Assembly (NCBI RefSeq): GCF_027925305.1
Contig: NZ_BSDR01000001.1
Span: 2,383,001 to 2,447,000, forward strand
Length of the DNA: 64,000 nt
Direction of reading: 5' to 3'
Source of the DNA: Desulforhabdus amnigena
GTDB lineage: Bacteria > Desulfobacterota > Syntrophobacteria > Syntrophobacterales > Syntrophobacteraceae
Part shown: in pieces, positions 1 through 10,500 of the stretch
How positions within the stretch are numbered: the stretch's first letter is position 1
Layout: the number at the start of each line of letters is the position of its first letter
Translations under genes and position numbers: made by a program
The notes under the pieces: generated by a model
What the model saw: only the letters and a program-made list of their open reading frames with translations
What the model was told of the DNA's origin: nothing
Database searches by the model: none

Positions 1-2
1 TG

Positions 3-533
3 GACCTCTTTGTCCGAAAAGGAAGGGGAGTGAAAGGGGGTGTGTCTCAAGCCACTCCCGAATCCCTTGAAAAAGGAATCACCGGCTTTATGGCAACACT
101 GAGTGGGGTCAACGCCAGGCGAACCTCTCCTCTGCGGCTTCGGGAAATGGACTTGTTGGAACAGGCATCTCATCGAAAGAAGAATCCGCCCTTCTGTCAT
201 GCCTGCAAGGGGGAAAGCCTGGCAATACATCCCGATGGAACGCTCTATCCCTGTTCACAGACGGCCGGCGATCCCCTTTTCGCCGCGGGAACGCTGGATC
301 ATCCCGATAGAGAGCGCCTCATGGCCTTGAAACGGTTCACATTGTTTTCCGAGGAGTGCAAAACCTGCGTCCTGGCGGATCGCTGCCCGGGCGATTGTCC
401 CAGCAGGCAGTATTACAATCGAGGGGGAACCAATTCTTTGACCTGTGTGATGTACCGCACTTTATGGAACGGCTCCAGGAAAAATGGCGATTTCAACCTT
501 CTCCTTAACTCGACGTTCTCAGATTTCATGTGA
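3..533 (+). CDS. Radical SAM/SPASM protein, C-terminal part (5' truncated by window edge)
   Basis: The reading frame is open from base 3, so the gene begins upstream; the GTG at 30 is probably internal. What is visible is a SPASM-type auxiliary cluster domain: CHAC near the start, then LAIHPDGTLYPCSQ, and a terminal CKTCVLADRCPGDC cysteine set. In radical SAM maturases such domains hold one or two auxiliary [4Fe-4S] clusters and act on peptides or proteins. The N-terminal CX3CX2C radical SAM core is outside the window. It lies 160 bases upstream of the chelatase genes and on the same strand, but a dispersed repeat separates them, so co-transcription is uncertain. Substrate unknown; a tetrapyrrole-related role would be guesswork. 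Confidence 0.7.
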   Translation, partial: DLFVRKGRGVKGGVSQATPESLEKGITGFMATLSGVNARRTSPLRLREMDLLEQASHRKKNPPFCHACKGESLAIHPDGTLYPCSQTAGDPLFAAGTLDHPDRERLMALKRFTLFSEECKTCVLADRCPGDCPSRQYYNRGGTNSLTCVMYRTLWNGSRKNGDFNLLLNSTFSDFM

Positions 534-547
534 CAGTGTCGCACCAA

Positions 548-656
548 GAGCCTATCCGAAACCCATCCTTGGCAGAGGACATCCCCCTTCAATTCCCCCC
601 TCAAGGGGGACTGAGGGGGTTATTCCAAGGTCCATAGGAGGTTTTCGAACAGGCTC
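548..656. repeat. Dispersed palindromic repeat, family A copy 1
   Basis: Begins GAGCCTATCCGAAA and ends TTTTCGAACAGGCTC, which are imperfect inverted repeats of one another. The interior contains CCCCCCTCAAGGGGG-type palindromes. Related copies lie at 13150-13260, 15601-15743 and 58013-58066. It has no coding capacity and looks like a MITE or REP-type element. Confidence 0.7.
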
Positions 657-693
657 TTATTCAGCCATCGTTTTTGCTTAAAGAGCAGGACTT

Positions 694-2736
694 ATGCATA
701 AAAATGTTTATCCATTTTCCGCCATCGTGGGACAGGAAAAACTGAAGCTTTCCCTGATCCTGAATGCTATCAACCCTCAAGTCGGCGGAGTCCTCATCCG
801 GGGCGAGAAGGGTACGGCCAAGTCCACAGCAGTGCGTGCGCTGGCGGCTCTGTTGCCGGAAATCAAGGTCGTTCAGGGGTGCCCCTATTCGTGCGACCCG
901 GATCAGCAAAGCGAGCTTTGTGAAAAGTGCCGTGAAAAGCGGGCGCAACATCGGGAAGTGTGGCGCCGCACGAAAGTGATCACACTTCCCTTGAATGCCA
1001 CCGAGGACAGGGTCGCAGGGGGAATCGACTTCGATCTGGCCATAAAAAAGGGGATACGCGTCCTTCAGCCGGGGCTCCTGGCCAAAGCACACCGGGGCAT
1101 TCTCTACGTGGACGAAGTCAACCTGCTGGACGACCACATCGTAGACATCATCCTGGATGCGGCGGCTTGCGGGGAAAACCGCATCGAGCGCGAGGGGATT
1201 TCCTACCGTCATCCCGCCCGCTTCATCCTGAGTGGGACCATGAATCCCGAAGAAGGGGAATTGAGGCCGCAGCTTCTCGACCGATTTGGGCTTTGCGTCG
1301 AGGTAACGGCCGAAGCCGATCTCGAAAAACGGGCACTTCTCATGCAATACCGGGAAGAATACGACCTGGACCCCCGGGGCTTTCAAGAGCGATTCCGCGA
1401 GGAAAACGAAAAGATCGCCGCCCGGATCATCCACGCCCGGGAAATCCTGGGTGATGTGAGGCTCCCGCGGCATCTCCGGTTGTTCATTTCCGAGCTCAGT
1501 ACGCAAAACCATGCAGCCGGGCATCGGGCCGACCTGGTCATGGAACAGGCAGCCAAAGCTCACGCCGCCTACCACGATCGCTTTGAAGTCACGATCGACG
1601 ACATCAGCGAAACGGCTCCCATGGTGCTTCTACACCGAAAACGGGATGAAGCCCCGGCACCCCCGCCCCCTCCTCCGCCTGCGAAGAATGAAGAGCAGGA
1701 AAAATCCCCGGAGGATGAAAACCCTAATCTGGATCCCATGGACGAGCAGCAGAATGACTCCCCCCAGGAATCCCAGCCCCCGCCCGAAGAGGCGGATTCC
1801 CGAGCGGACGATGCCCCACCGCCTCCCCGGGACGACGGGAAACAGGATCCAATGGACCCGGAGGAAAAAGAGGGAGAGCGGGAAATGCGGGAACAGGTCT
1901 TCGAGGTGGGAGCGACCTTCCGCATCAAGCACTTTGAAGCCCCCAAGGACCGGGTCGTTCGGAGGGGGTCGGGGAGAAGATCCCGCACGCGCATTTCACA
2001 AAAACAGGGGCGATACGTCAAGAGCACCATGAAGAGAGGAACGGGGGACATCGCCCTGGACGCCACTTTGCGGGCTGCGGCGCCTTATCAGCAGAGCAGG
2101 AAGGGAAACGGGAAGCTCGCCGTCTACCTCAAAGATGAGGATATACGGGAGAAGATCCGGGAAAAGAGGATCGGGAACTTTTTGCTTTTCGTGGCGGATG
2201 CAAGCGGCTCCATGGGAGCCCGAAGCCGCATGGCGGCTTCCAAGGGAGCCATCATGTCCCTGCTCCTCGACGCCTATCAGAAGCGGGACCGCGTGGCCAT
2301 GATTTCCTTCAGAAAGCGGGAAGCGGTGCTCAACCTCCCCCCCACCTCCTCCGTGGAACTGGCGGGAAGGCTGCTCAAAGAGATGCCCGTCGGAGGAAGG
2401 ACTCCCCTCTCAGCGGGATTGGTCAAATGCCATGAGATCCTGCGAAATCAGTTTCTGCGGGATCCGAGCATGCGGCCTTTCGTTATTTTCATCACGGATG
2501 GAAAGTCCAACGTGGCGCTGGGGGAAGGGAAACCCGTAGAAGAAGCCCTGGACCTGGCCGCCAGGATGAGCCTGGATCCCCGCGTTCAGTTCATTGTCGT
2601 GGACACGGAAGAAGACGGAGTCGTCTCTTTCGGCCTGGCACGGCAGCTTGCCGCTGCAATGCATGCCCGATATTTCAAAATCGACGACCTCAAAGCGGAC
2701 CAACTCGTGAACGTTGTGAAAGGAACGGTTCAATGA
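694..2736 (+). CDS. ChlD/BchD-like chelatase subunit: AAA+ domain, acidic/Pro linker, VWA domain
   Basis: 680 aa, likely an accessory ATPase/integrin-like subunit of an ATP-dependent CobN/BchH-type metal chelatase, cytoplasmic. The N-terminal AAA+ module has Walker A GEKGTAKST (about 37-45) and a Walker B-like LYVDEVNLLDD (about 137-147). An insert of four cysteines, CPYSCDPDQQSELCEKC (about 62-78), follows Walker A. Residues about 318-405 form a Pro/Glu/Asp-rich linker, as in ChlD/BchD. The C-terminal VWA domain carries a MIDAS DASGSMG (D near 502), GGRTPLSAG and ITDGKSN. The ATG at 694 starts a well-formed N-terminus. The gene overlaps the next by four bases (ATGA), so the two are translationally coupled. 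Known ChlI-ChlD pairs drive a large H/CobN subunit, which follows here. The metal is not determined by sequence. Confidence 0.88.
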   Translation: MHKNVYPFSAIVGQEKLKLSLILNAINPQVGGVLIRGEKGTAKSTAVRALAALLPEIKVVQGCPYSCDPDQQSELCEKCREKRAQHREVWRRTKVITLPLNATEDRVAGGIDFDLAIKKGIRVLQPGLLAKAHRGILYVDEVNLLDDHIVDIILDAAACGENRIEREGISYRHPARFILSGTMNPEEGELRPQLLDRFGLCVEVTAEADLEKRALLMQYREEYDLDPRGFQERFREENEKIAARIIHAREILGDVRLPRHLRLFISELSTQNHAAGHRADLVMEQAAKAHAAYHDRFEVTIDDISETAPMVLLHRKRDEAPAPPPPPPPAKNEEQEKSPEDENPNLDPMDEQQNDSPQESQPPPEEADSRADDAPPPPRDDGKQDPMDPEEKEGEREMREQVFEVGATFRIKHFEAPKDRVVRRGSGRRSRTRISQKQGRYVKSTMKRGTGDIALDATLRAAAPYQQSRKGNGKLAVYLKDEDIREKIREKRIGNFLLFVADASGSMGARSRMAASKGAIMSLLLDAYQKRDRVAMISFRKREAVLNLPPTSSVELAGRLLKEMPVGGRTPLSAGLVKCHEILRNQFLRDPSMRPFVIFITDGKSNVALGEGKPVEEALDLAARMSLDPRVQFIVVDTEEDGVVSFGLARQLAAAMHARYFKIDDLKADQLVNVVKGTVQ

Positions 2737-3776
2737 CCCAGAGAATGACATACCCTTTTGCCGCTATTGTGGGCCAGGAAAAGATGAAGCTGGCTCTCAC
2801 CCTGAACCTCATCAACCCCACCCTCTCCGGGGTCCTGATCCGGGGCGAGAAAGGCACAGCCAAGTCCACCGCGGTGCGCGCGCTGGCGGAGATCCTTCCT
2901 GAAATCGAAGTGGTCCGGAGCTGCCCTTTTCAGCTTTCCTTGAATTCCGAACGGGACGTTTGCAGGGAATGCGCCCGGGTGGAATGCCGTGAAAGAATCC
3001 TCAAAGGGGAACCGGTCGAAACCCTGAAAAGAAAGATCCGGGTGATCGAGCTTCCCGTGGGGGCCACGGAAGATCGCGTGGTGGGGACCCTCGACCTGGA
3101 ACACGCCCTCAAGATGGGTGAAAAACGGATCGAGCCCGGCCTTCTGGCGGCGGCTCACCGAGGGATTCTCTACGTGGATGAGGTGAACCTCCTGGACGAC
3201 CACGTCGTGGACGTGCTTCTGGATTCCGCGGCCATGGGAATCAACACCATCGAACGGGAGGGAGTCTCTTTTTCTCACCCGGCAAGGTTCACTCTCGTGG
3301 GGACCATGAACCCCGAAGAGGGCGAATTGAGGCCTCAACTGCTCGACCGATTCGGCCTGTGCGTCCATATCGAGAGCCTTCAGGATCCGGAGCAGCGCGT
3401 CGCCATCATGGAACGGAGGGCAGCCTTCGACGAAGACCCAGAAAGCTTCTGCAGGCAGTGGGAAGGGGCGTCGGCTCAACTGGTTCGAGAAATCGAAAAC
3501 GCCATTCAACTCTATCCCAGGGTAACCGTCGACCGCTCCCTCTTTTTCGAAATCGCCGCATACTGCCTTGACGTGGGGGTAGACGGACACCGGGGAGACA
3601 TCATCATTTTGAAGACGGCCAAAACGATCGCGGCCTTCAACAGCAGAACGGAAGTGATACGGGAAGATATCGATACGGCCGCGGAGCTCGCTCTGCCTCA
3701 TCGCATGCGGCGTCAACCGCTGCAAGACATCGTCATGGATGTGAAGAGCGTGCGAAGGAACCGAAATCAAGGATGA
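2733..3776 (+). CDS. ChlI/BchI-like AAA+ chelatase ATPase
   Basis: 347 aa, the typical length for a ChlI/BchI-type chelatase motor. It has Walker A GEKGTAKST (about 37-45), Walker B LYVDEVNLLDDHVVDVLLDSAA, and the ChlI signature GTMNPEEGELRPQLLDRFGL. Like its upstream partner it has a cysteine-bearing insert after Walker A, CPFQLSLNSERDVCRECARV (about 64 on). Its AAA+ core is very similar to the N-terminal half of the upstream ChlD-like protein, indicating a duplication. It overlaps both neighbours (ATGA at 2733 and at 3773), giving a tightly coupled ChlD-ChlI-CobN order. Expected to form the hexameric ATPase ring that energises the CobN-like subunit. Confidence 0.88.
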   Translation: MTQRMTYPFAAIVGQEKMKLALTLNLINPTLSGVLIRGEKGTAKSTAVRALAEILPEIEVVRSCPFQLSLNSERDVCRECARVECRERILKGEPVETLKRKIRVIELPVGATEDRVVGTLDLEHALKMGEKRIEPGLLAAAHRGILYVDEVNLLDDHVVDVLLDSAAMGINTIEREGVSFSHPARFTLVGTMNPEEGELRPQLLDRFGLCVHIESLQDPEQRVAIMERRAAFDEDPESFCRQWEGASAQLVREIENAIQLYPRVTVDRSLFFEIAAYCLDVGVDGHRGDIIILKTAKTIAAFNSRTEVIREDIDTAAELALPHRMRRQPLQDIVMDVKSVRRNRNQG

Positions 3777-3787
3777 GGGGTACGGCC

Positions 3788-6700
3788 ATGAACGCCTATA
3801 CACTCTGCTACTACAGCGCCACCTCCATGGAGATCGCCTCCCTCAGCCAGGGGGTGTCGCAATACCAGGAAGAGGGCGGACGTATCAGAGTCCTCGCGAG
3901 AACGAAGAGTCAGCTTTTCGATGATTCCCGAATCCATGCCTTCGTCCAGGCGGCCCTGGAATCCGACGTGATTTTGATCACGCTGCACGGGGGGGAGGAG
4001 TCCTGTCCCGCATTTTCCCCACTCATTCAGGCATTGGAAGAAAAAAGATCGCTGGGAGAAAAAACACCCCATTTCCACATTCAACCCTCCGCCGGGGATG
4101 AGGATGCCTCGGCCTTGGCCCAGAAGCATTCTGACGGCTTCGGCCGGGAGGTCTGGAATACCATCAGCGGCTATCTCCTCCAGGGAGGAGCGCTCAACTG
4201 CAAAAACCTTTTAGTCTACCTGCACAACCTGGTCTTCCACAAGATCGAGCCCCTGGAACTCCCCCAGCCCCTCCCTCATGAAGGGATCTATCACCCCGAC
4301 CTTCCGGGAGTTCCCGATTTCGAGAAGTACCTCAAAGAACGGGTCGATCCCGGCAAGGTCACGGTGGGGCTCTGGTTTTACCAGACCTACTGGGTCAACA
4401 ACAACCTGGCCGCCATCGATGCCATCATCCGGGAAATCGAAAGGCAGGGAGCCAACGTGATCCCGGTTTTTCACTTCAGGTACAAGGATGCCCTGAGGGG
4501 GAACCGGGGGGCGGACTACATCGTGGAACACTTTTTCATGGAAAACGGACGCCCTCGAATCAATGTTCTCATCAATCCCCTCATGTTTTCCCTGACCCTC
4601 GTCGCTCCGGAATGTAAGGAACTCCTTTCGCGACTGGATGTTCCCTTCATCCAGGCCGTCTGCACCATGAATCCCCATGCGGTCTGGAAGGAAAGCCCGC
4701 AGGGGCTGACCGCCATGGACGTGACCTATTGCGCCGCACAGCCCGAATTCGACGGAGCGCTCATCACCGTTCCCGTGGCAACAAGGGAGGAAGATGCCGT
4801 AGATCCCCTGACGGGCGCCCTTCTCACCCGGACAATGCCCATCCCTGAGCGGGTGCAAAAAATGGTTTCCCTCTCTCTCAACTGGGCGCGGCTTCGAAGG
4901 AAAGAGAACGCCGAAAAACGGATCGCTATCGTCTTCCACCATTACCCTCCCCGCAACGACCGCATCGGCTGTGCCGCGGGGCTGGACAGCTTCGAGAGCG
5001 TCAAGCGGCTGCTCGACCACATGCGGGATGAGGGATACCGCATCGACCGCACGTTTGAAAGCGGCGATGCCCTGGCCCGGGAAATGCTGGAGCGCATGAC
5101 CTGCGACAGGCGGTGGCTGACTCCCGAGCGCATGGCGGAACGCGCTGAAGCCCATGCAGGGGCAGAGCACTTCGTTCCGTGGCACGAAGCGCTTCCCGCA
5201 CCCATTCGAGAAAAAATGACGGCGGATTGGGGAAAGGTTCCAGGGGACCTTTTTGTGCACGACTACCGGATGCATTTTCCCGGAATGATCGACGGAAACG
5301 TCTTCCTCACCATTCAGCCCCCGAGGGGCTATTTCGAAAACATCGACAAGATCTACCACGACATGTACCTTTCCCCGCCGCATCACTATCTGGCTCATTA
5401 CCGCTGGATCAGGGACGTTTTCAAGGCCGATGCGGTCATGCACGTGGGCAAGCACGGGTCGCTCGAATGGCTGCCGGGAAAAGGGGTAGGATTGAGCGAG
5501 GAATGCTATCCGGACCTTTCCATTATGGACCTTCCCAATGTCTATCCCTATATCATCAACGATCCCAGTGAGGGAACTCAGGCCAAACGCCGTTCGTACT
5601 GCTGCATCATCGACCATCTCACTCCCGCCTTCACCAATGCGGACCTCTATGAAGACCTGGCAAAGGTGGAAAACCTCGTCAAGGACTACATCGAAGCCAG
5701 GCAACAAAATCCCGACAAGCTGAACGTGCTGAAACCCATGCTCTGGGAAGCCGTCGTACAGGCCGATCTGGACAAGGATCTGCAAATCGGCGAGGCGGAA
5801 GCCTTCCAGGATTTCGATCGTTTCCTGGAACGCCTCCACGACTGCCTGACGGATCTGGCCGACACCATGATCAACGACGGGCTCCACATCCTGGGTACGA
5901 CCCCCGAAGGTGAAAAACTGGTGGAATTTCTGGTGCAACTCACCCGGCTTCCCAACGGGGAGGTTCCGTCCCTTCGAGAATCCGTGCTGAGAGCCATGGG
6001 CTACGACCACGACGACCTCTTGGAAAACAAGGGGAAAACTCTGGAACAATACGGCAACAGGACCGGCGGGGAGATCCTCCGCCTGGGCCATGAAGCGGCC
6101 CTCGGGATGGTGAGGGAGCTCGAATCCGCTGGATTCCAGCGGGAAAGCATCCGCTCCGCCGTCGAGTCCTACCTGGGGGTCTATCACGCCGATGTTGCTT
6201 CGGTTCTGACATACATCACCGAGACCCTGGTACCCCGAATCCGACAGGTGACCGACGAACTGACCGCGAGCCTCCGGGCTTTCGACGGACGGTTTGTGCA
6301 GCCTGGGCCTTCGGGAGCTCCCAGCCGGGGACAGGCGGATATCCTGCCCACCGGGCGCAACTTTTATTCCGTGGACCCGGACAAGATCCCGAGCCCCGCA
6401 GCCTGGGAAGTGGGCAAGAGACTGGGAGACGGGCTCATCGAACGGTATCTTTCAGAAACAGGTAAGTATCCCGAGAGTATCGGCATCCTTCTCTGGGGGG
6501 GACCCACGATGAGGTCGAAGGGAGACGACCTGGCCGAAATCCTCTACCTCATGGGGGTGCGTCCCCGGTGGCGGAAAGGGAGCGGAAAAGTGGCCGGCCT
6601 GGAAGTCATTCCCCTGTCGGAACTGGGCCGTCCTCGCCTGGATGTGGTCCCCAGGATTTCCGGCTTTTTCCGGGACGCCTTCCCCAACCTGGTGGAACTC

Positions 6701-7561
6701 ATCGACAATGCGGTGAAAATCGTCGCCGTACTCAAAGAGCCTCTCGAAAGCAACATCCTGCGGCGTCACGTGCTGGAAGATCAGCAGACCTACCGCAAGG
6801 ATGGGATGTCCGAGGAAGATGCCTTCAGGGAAGCGACTTTCCGCATCTTCGGCTGTCCCCCCGGTACCTACGGTGCCGGAGTCGCCGAATTGGTGGAATC
6901 CAAGCACTGGAAAACCCAGGAGGATCTCGGGAACAACTACATCCGCTATACCGCTCACGCCTATGGGAAGGGAAGCTACGGGAAACAAAAACCCAAAACG
7001 TTCCGAAAAATCCTCTCACGCATGGATGTGACGATCAAGAACGAGGATTCCCGGGAATACGACATGCTCTCCTGCACTGACTATTACAACTATTACGGGG
7101 GGCTCATCGTTGCGGTCAAGACCGTCCGGGGGGAGCTCCCGCACGCCTACATGGGCGACAGCTCGGACCCCCGGCGGATCAAGATCCGGTCCACCTTCGA
7201 AGAGGCCAGGCACGTTCTGCGCTCCCGCCTTCTCAATCCCAAGTGGCTCGAAGGGCTGAAACGCCACGGTTACAAGGGGGCCGGAGACATTTCCAAGATG
7301 ATGGACGTCGTATTGGGCTGGGATGCCACGGGGGAAGTGATGGAAGACTGGATGTACGAGAGGATGGCCCGAAAATACGCCCTTGATCCCAAAATGCAGG
7401 AGTGGATGAAAGAGGTCAACCCCTACGCCCTCCAGAACATTCTGGACAAGCTCCTGGAAGCCGTCAACCGAGGGATGTGGAACGCTGACGAGGAGATGGA
7501 AAAAGAGCTTCGCAACGCCTACCTGGACATTGAAGGGGAAATCGAAGAAGTGACGGAATGA
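3788..7561 (+). CDS. cobN: CobN-like chelatase large subunit (canonical motifs)
   Basis: 1257 aa from the ATG at 3788, which has GAGGGG upstream; an in-frame ATG at 3773, overlapping the previous stop, is an alternative start. CobN/BchH family: the subunit binds the tetrapyrrole and inserts the metal using ChlI/ChlD ATP hydrolysis. Visible family motifs are VGLWFYQTYWVNNNLAAIDA, IQPPRG...YHDMYLSPPHHY, HVGKHGSLEWLPGKGVGLS (H552 and H556 both present) and INDPSEGTQAKRRS; near the C-terminus a CTDYYNYYGG block is kept. Length and motifs fit a working cobaltochelatase-type large subunit. Nickel or magnesium insertion cannot be excluded from sequence, since BchH, CobN and other paralogues are homologous. 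Confidence 0.88.
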   Translation: MNAYTLCYYSATSMEIASLSQGVSQYQEEGGRIRVLARTKSQLFDDSRIHAFVQAALESDVILITLHGGEESCPAFSPLIQALEEKRSLGEKTPHFHIQPSAGDEDASALAQKHSDGFGREVWNTISGYLLQGGALNCKNLLVYLHNLVFHKIEPLELPQPLPHEGIYHPDLPGVPDFEKYLKERVDPGKVTVGLWFYQTYWVNNNLAAIDAIIREIERQGANVIPVFHFRYKDALRGNRGADYIVEHFFMENGRPRINVLINPLMFSLTLVAPECKELLSRLDVPFIQAVCTMNPHAVWKESPQGLTAMDVTYCAAQPEFDGALITVPVATREEDAVDPLTGALLTRTMPIPERVQKMVSLSLNWARLRRKENAEKRIAIVFHHYPPRNDRIGCAAGLDSFESVKRLLDHMRDEGYRIDRTFESGDALAREMLERMTCDRRWLTPERMAERAEAHAGAEHFVPWHEALPAPIREKMTADWGKVPGDLFVHDYRMHFPGMIDGNVFLTIQPPRGYFENIDKIYHDMYLSPPHHYLAHYRWIRDVFKADAVMHVGKHGSLEWLPGKGVGLSEECYPDLSIMDLPNVYPYIINDPSEGTQAKRRSYCCIIDHLTPAFTNADLYEDLAKVENLVKDYIEARQQNPDKLNVLKPMLWEAVVQADLDKDLQIGEAEAFQDFDRFLERLHDCLTDLADTMINDGLHILGTTPEGEKLVEFLVQLTRLPNGEVPSLRESVLRAMGYDHDDLLENKGKTLEQYGNRTGGEILRLGHEAALGMVRELESAGFQRESIRSAVESYLGVYHADVASVLTYITETLVPRIRQVTDELTASLRAFDGRFVQPGPSGAPSRGQADILPTGRNFYSVDPDKIPSPAAWEVGKRLGDGLIERYLSETGKYPESIGILLWGGPTMRSKGDDLAEILYLMGVRPRWRKGSGKVAGLEVIPLSELGRPRLDVVPRISGFFRDAFPNLVELIDNAVKIVAVLKEPLESNILRRHVLEDQQTYRKDGMSEEDAFREATFRIFGCPPGTYGAGVAELVESKHWKTQEDLGNNYIRYTAHAYGKGSYGKQKPKTFRKILSRMDVTIKNEDSREYDMLSCTDYYNYYGGLIVAVKTVRGELPHAYMGDSSDPRRIKIRSTFEEARHVLRSRLLNPKWLEGLKRHGYKGAGDISKMMDVVLGWDATGEVMEDWMYERMARKYALDPKMQEWMKEVNPYALQNILDKLLEAVNRGMWNADEEMEKELRNAYLDIEGEIEEVTE

Positions 7562-7591
7562 GGCCTTTCGCCTCACGATGGGAGATGCACA

Positions 7592-10500
7592 ATGAATATC
7601 GTTTTTGTCCATACGCACATGTTTCACCACCAAACGTGGAAAAGGGTCGCCGACCGTCTCGAGAGTGAAGGCATTCGTCTCAGCATTTTTCCGCAGCAAA
7701 ACGCGCCTCTTGTCCTGGATATGCTGGCTGCGGGGGATACGGATCTCTTCCTGGGGGAACTGTCTCAGGGGCTGCCGGCTTTCAAAGAGCTGACAGCGGC
7801 AGCGGAACAGGCCAGGCATCGCATCGGCTTCGGAATGGAAATGCCCAAGGGGTTCTCCACTCTAAGCGAGGACGTTCTCTCCCTTTTCAAAAGCTATATC
7901 GCGAAGGTCTCCGAGGAAAACTATTATAACGGCATCAAATACCTCGCTTCTCAGGCCGGCATGGATACGGCCTACGAAGCCGTCCAGCCGGTGAAAACAC
8001 ACGGCATTTACCACTGCGATGCCCCGGAAACCTTCGGAGACACGGCTTCCTATCTCAACTGGCATGAAAAACACCGGGGCGTCTCCAGCGACGGGAACAT
8101 CGTCGGAATGCTCTGTTATCATTCGCAGATCGTCGAAGGGAACACCGTCGAAATCGATGAAGTGATCCACTCCCTGGAAGATCATGGGCTCGTTCCCCTC
8201 TGCGTTTTTTGCGAAGGCATTCCGGACAGCTCCCTGCTGCCCGACAGACGCTACCCCTGGCTTTCATACTTCAAGACAAACGGTTCCCACCCCGAAGCCG
8301 TCCTCAACCTGCTGGGCGGCCGCTTCCTGGCTCGGCAGCAGGATGTGCGACATCTGCAGGGACTGGATGTGCCGGTTTACCAGCTCATTCGCAATTATAC
8401 TCAGACCGCCGGACAGTGGCTCGAAGATCCCGTGGGGCTCTCCGGCCACAGCCTGGTCTATGCCGTGGCCCAGCCGGAAGTGGCCGGAATCATCGAACCC
8501 ACGCTGGTGGCGGCGCTCGCGATCGAGATATCCCCCGCCGATCCGGCTTCTTCCAGGCCATTCACTCCCATCGAGGAACGCATCGATACCCTCTGCAGGC
8601 GGCTGAAGCGTCTCATCCGGTTGCGGCGGCTTCCCAATTTTCAAAAACGCATCACTTTCGTTCTCCACAACAACCCCTGCAAGGGAGTGGAAGCCACGGT
8701 GGGAATGGCGACCGGACTGGACGCCTTCCAAAGCCTGGCGTCCGTCCTGCAGGCCATGAAGAGTGCGGGTTACGACACGGGGGATGCGCCGGCAAACGGC
8801 AAGGAAATCCTGGAAATGATCCTGCAGCGCAAAGCTGTCTCCGAATTCCGCTGGACGACGGTTTCGGAAATCGTTCAAAAGGGGGGTGTGCTTTACCGCA
8901 TGGGACGGGAAGAATACGAAACGTACCTGGATTCCCTGCCTTCGGAAGCCAGGGAGCGTGTCCTCTCGGAGTGGGGGGGCTTTCCGGGGCAGGGAATGGT
9001 TTACCGGGAAGACGGACGCGACGTGCTGCTCATTACGGGCCTTCGGTTCGGAAAGATCAAGATCATGCCCCAGCCCAAAAGAGGCTGTTACGGTTCCAAG
9101 TGCAACGGCGAAGTCTGCCGCATCCTCCATGACCCCGAACTTCCGCCGCCTCACCACTGGCTGGCCACCTACAAGTACATTCGGGACACTTCCGATGCGG
9201 TCGTTCACTTCGGCACCGGAGGGTCCCTGGAATACCTTCCCGGGAAACGCGCCGCCCTTTCGGAGCGATGCTTTCCCGCCCTCTCTGTGGACGACCTCCC
9301 CCATATCTATCTCTACGTGATGAACGTTCCCGGTGAGGGGCTGATGGCCAAACGGCGCGCAGGCGCCGTGATGGTGGATCACCTCACCCCCGTTTACCGG
9401 CCTGCTGAAATGGATGAAGAAACACGGCGACTGGAGGCCCTCCTGGAACAGTACTTCAGGGCCTCCGATATGGGGGAGGCGGCGCGCCTGGATCTCATCG
9501 GAAAAGAGATGCTGCCCCTCATGAAGCGACTAAAATTCGTGGAAAAGGACGACGGCGGCGAGGATCTGCAAGAAAAGGCACGGCTCGCGTCGCGCCAGAT
9601 CGAACTCACCAAGAGGGCCCTGGCCCCCGACGGCATGCATATTCTGGGGACTTTTCCCGATGCAACGGGCAGAGCCCGGATGCTTACGACCATTTTGCTC
9701 CATCCCTCCCCGGAACTGCCCGACCTCCAGGGAATCACACAAAAGCTGGAGGGGGGAACAGGGAACGTTTTTGAGGACGGAGTCGAAATTACGCAGTCGA
9801 TCCTTGAAAACCTCAAGCCCGAAAGGCTGCCCGATGAACTGCTCACCCGGGAGAGCTTCAACGGCCTGGCGGATTGGTGCCGAAACATGGATTGGCAGAT
9901 CAGGGAGAGCCGGCGTGAAATTCCTCAGCTTCTCAAGGCCCTGAACGGAGGCTACATAGAACCGGGCTTGAGCGGCTCCATCTACCAGGGCAAAACGGAT
10001 GCCCTCCCCACAGGACGGAATTTCTTCGCAACGGACGTCACCATGCTTCCCACCCGGGCCGCTTGGGAAATCGGCTGCAAACTGGCCGACAGGCTTCTCT
10101 CCAAGTTCCTGGACGAGGAAGGCCGCTTTCCGGAAAACATCGGGATCAACCTCTGGAGCTCCGATGCCTTCAAATCCGACGGGGAAGTCTGTTCCCAGAT
10201 ACTCTATCTCCTGGGGGTGCGGCCCGTCTGGAATGCCTACGGGCGGGTCGGCAAGGTCGAGGCCATCCCCCTGGAAGAGCTGGAGATCCGGGTCGCGGGA
10301 GAAAAAATAGTCCGTCGCCCGCGCATCGACGTGACCATCCAGGCGAGCGGTATTCTGAGGGACATGGTCATGAACTTTTGCGAACTGCTCGACGATGCCG
10401 TCCTCCTGGTGAGCCGCCTCGATGAACCCGGGGAATGGAACTTCATACGAAAGCACACCTTGGAACACATGGATGCCTTGCGAAGCGAAATGCAGGACCG

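Noticed and set aside
661-1575. Long - strand frame opposite the ChlD-like gene
   Set aside because: Shadow of the AAA+ gene on the other strand, with low-complexity translation and no ribosome-binding site.
4211-6187. 658-codon frame on the - strand across cobN
   Set aside because: It is the antisense shadow of the CobN coding frame; CobN has all family motifs and codon-position GC bias, and the antisense translation shows no domain.
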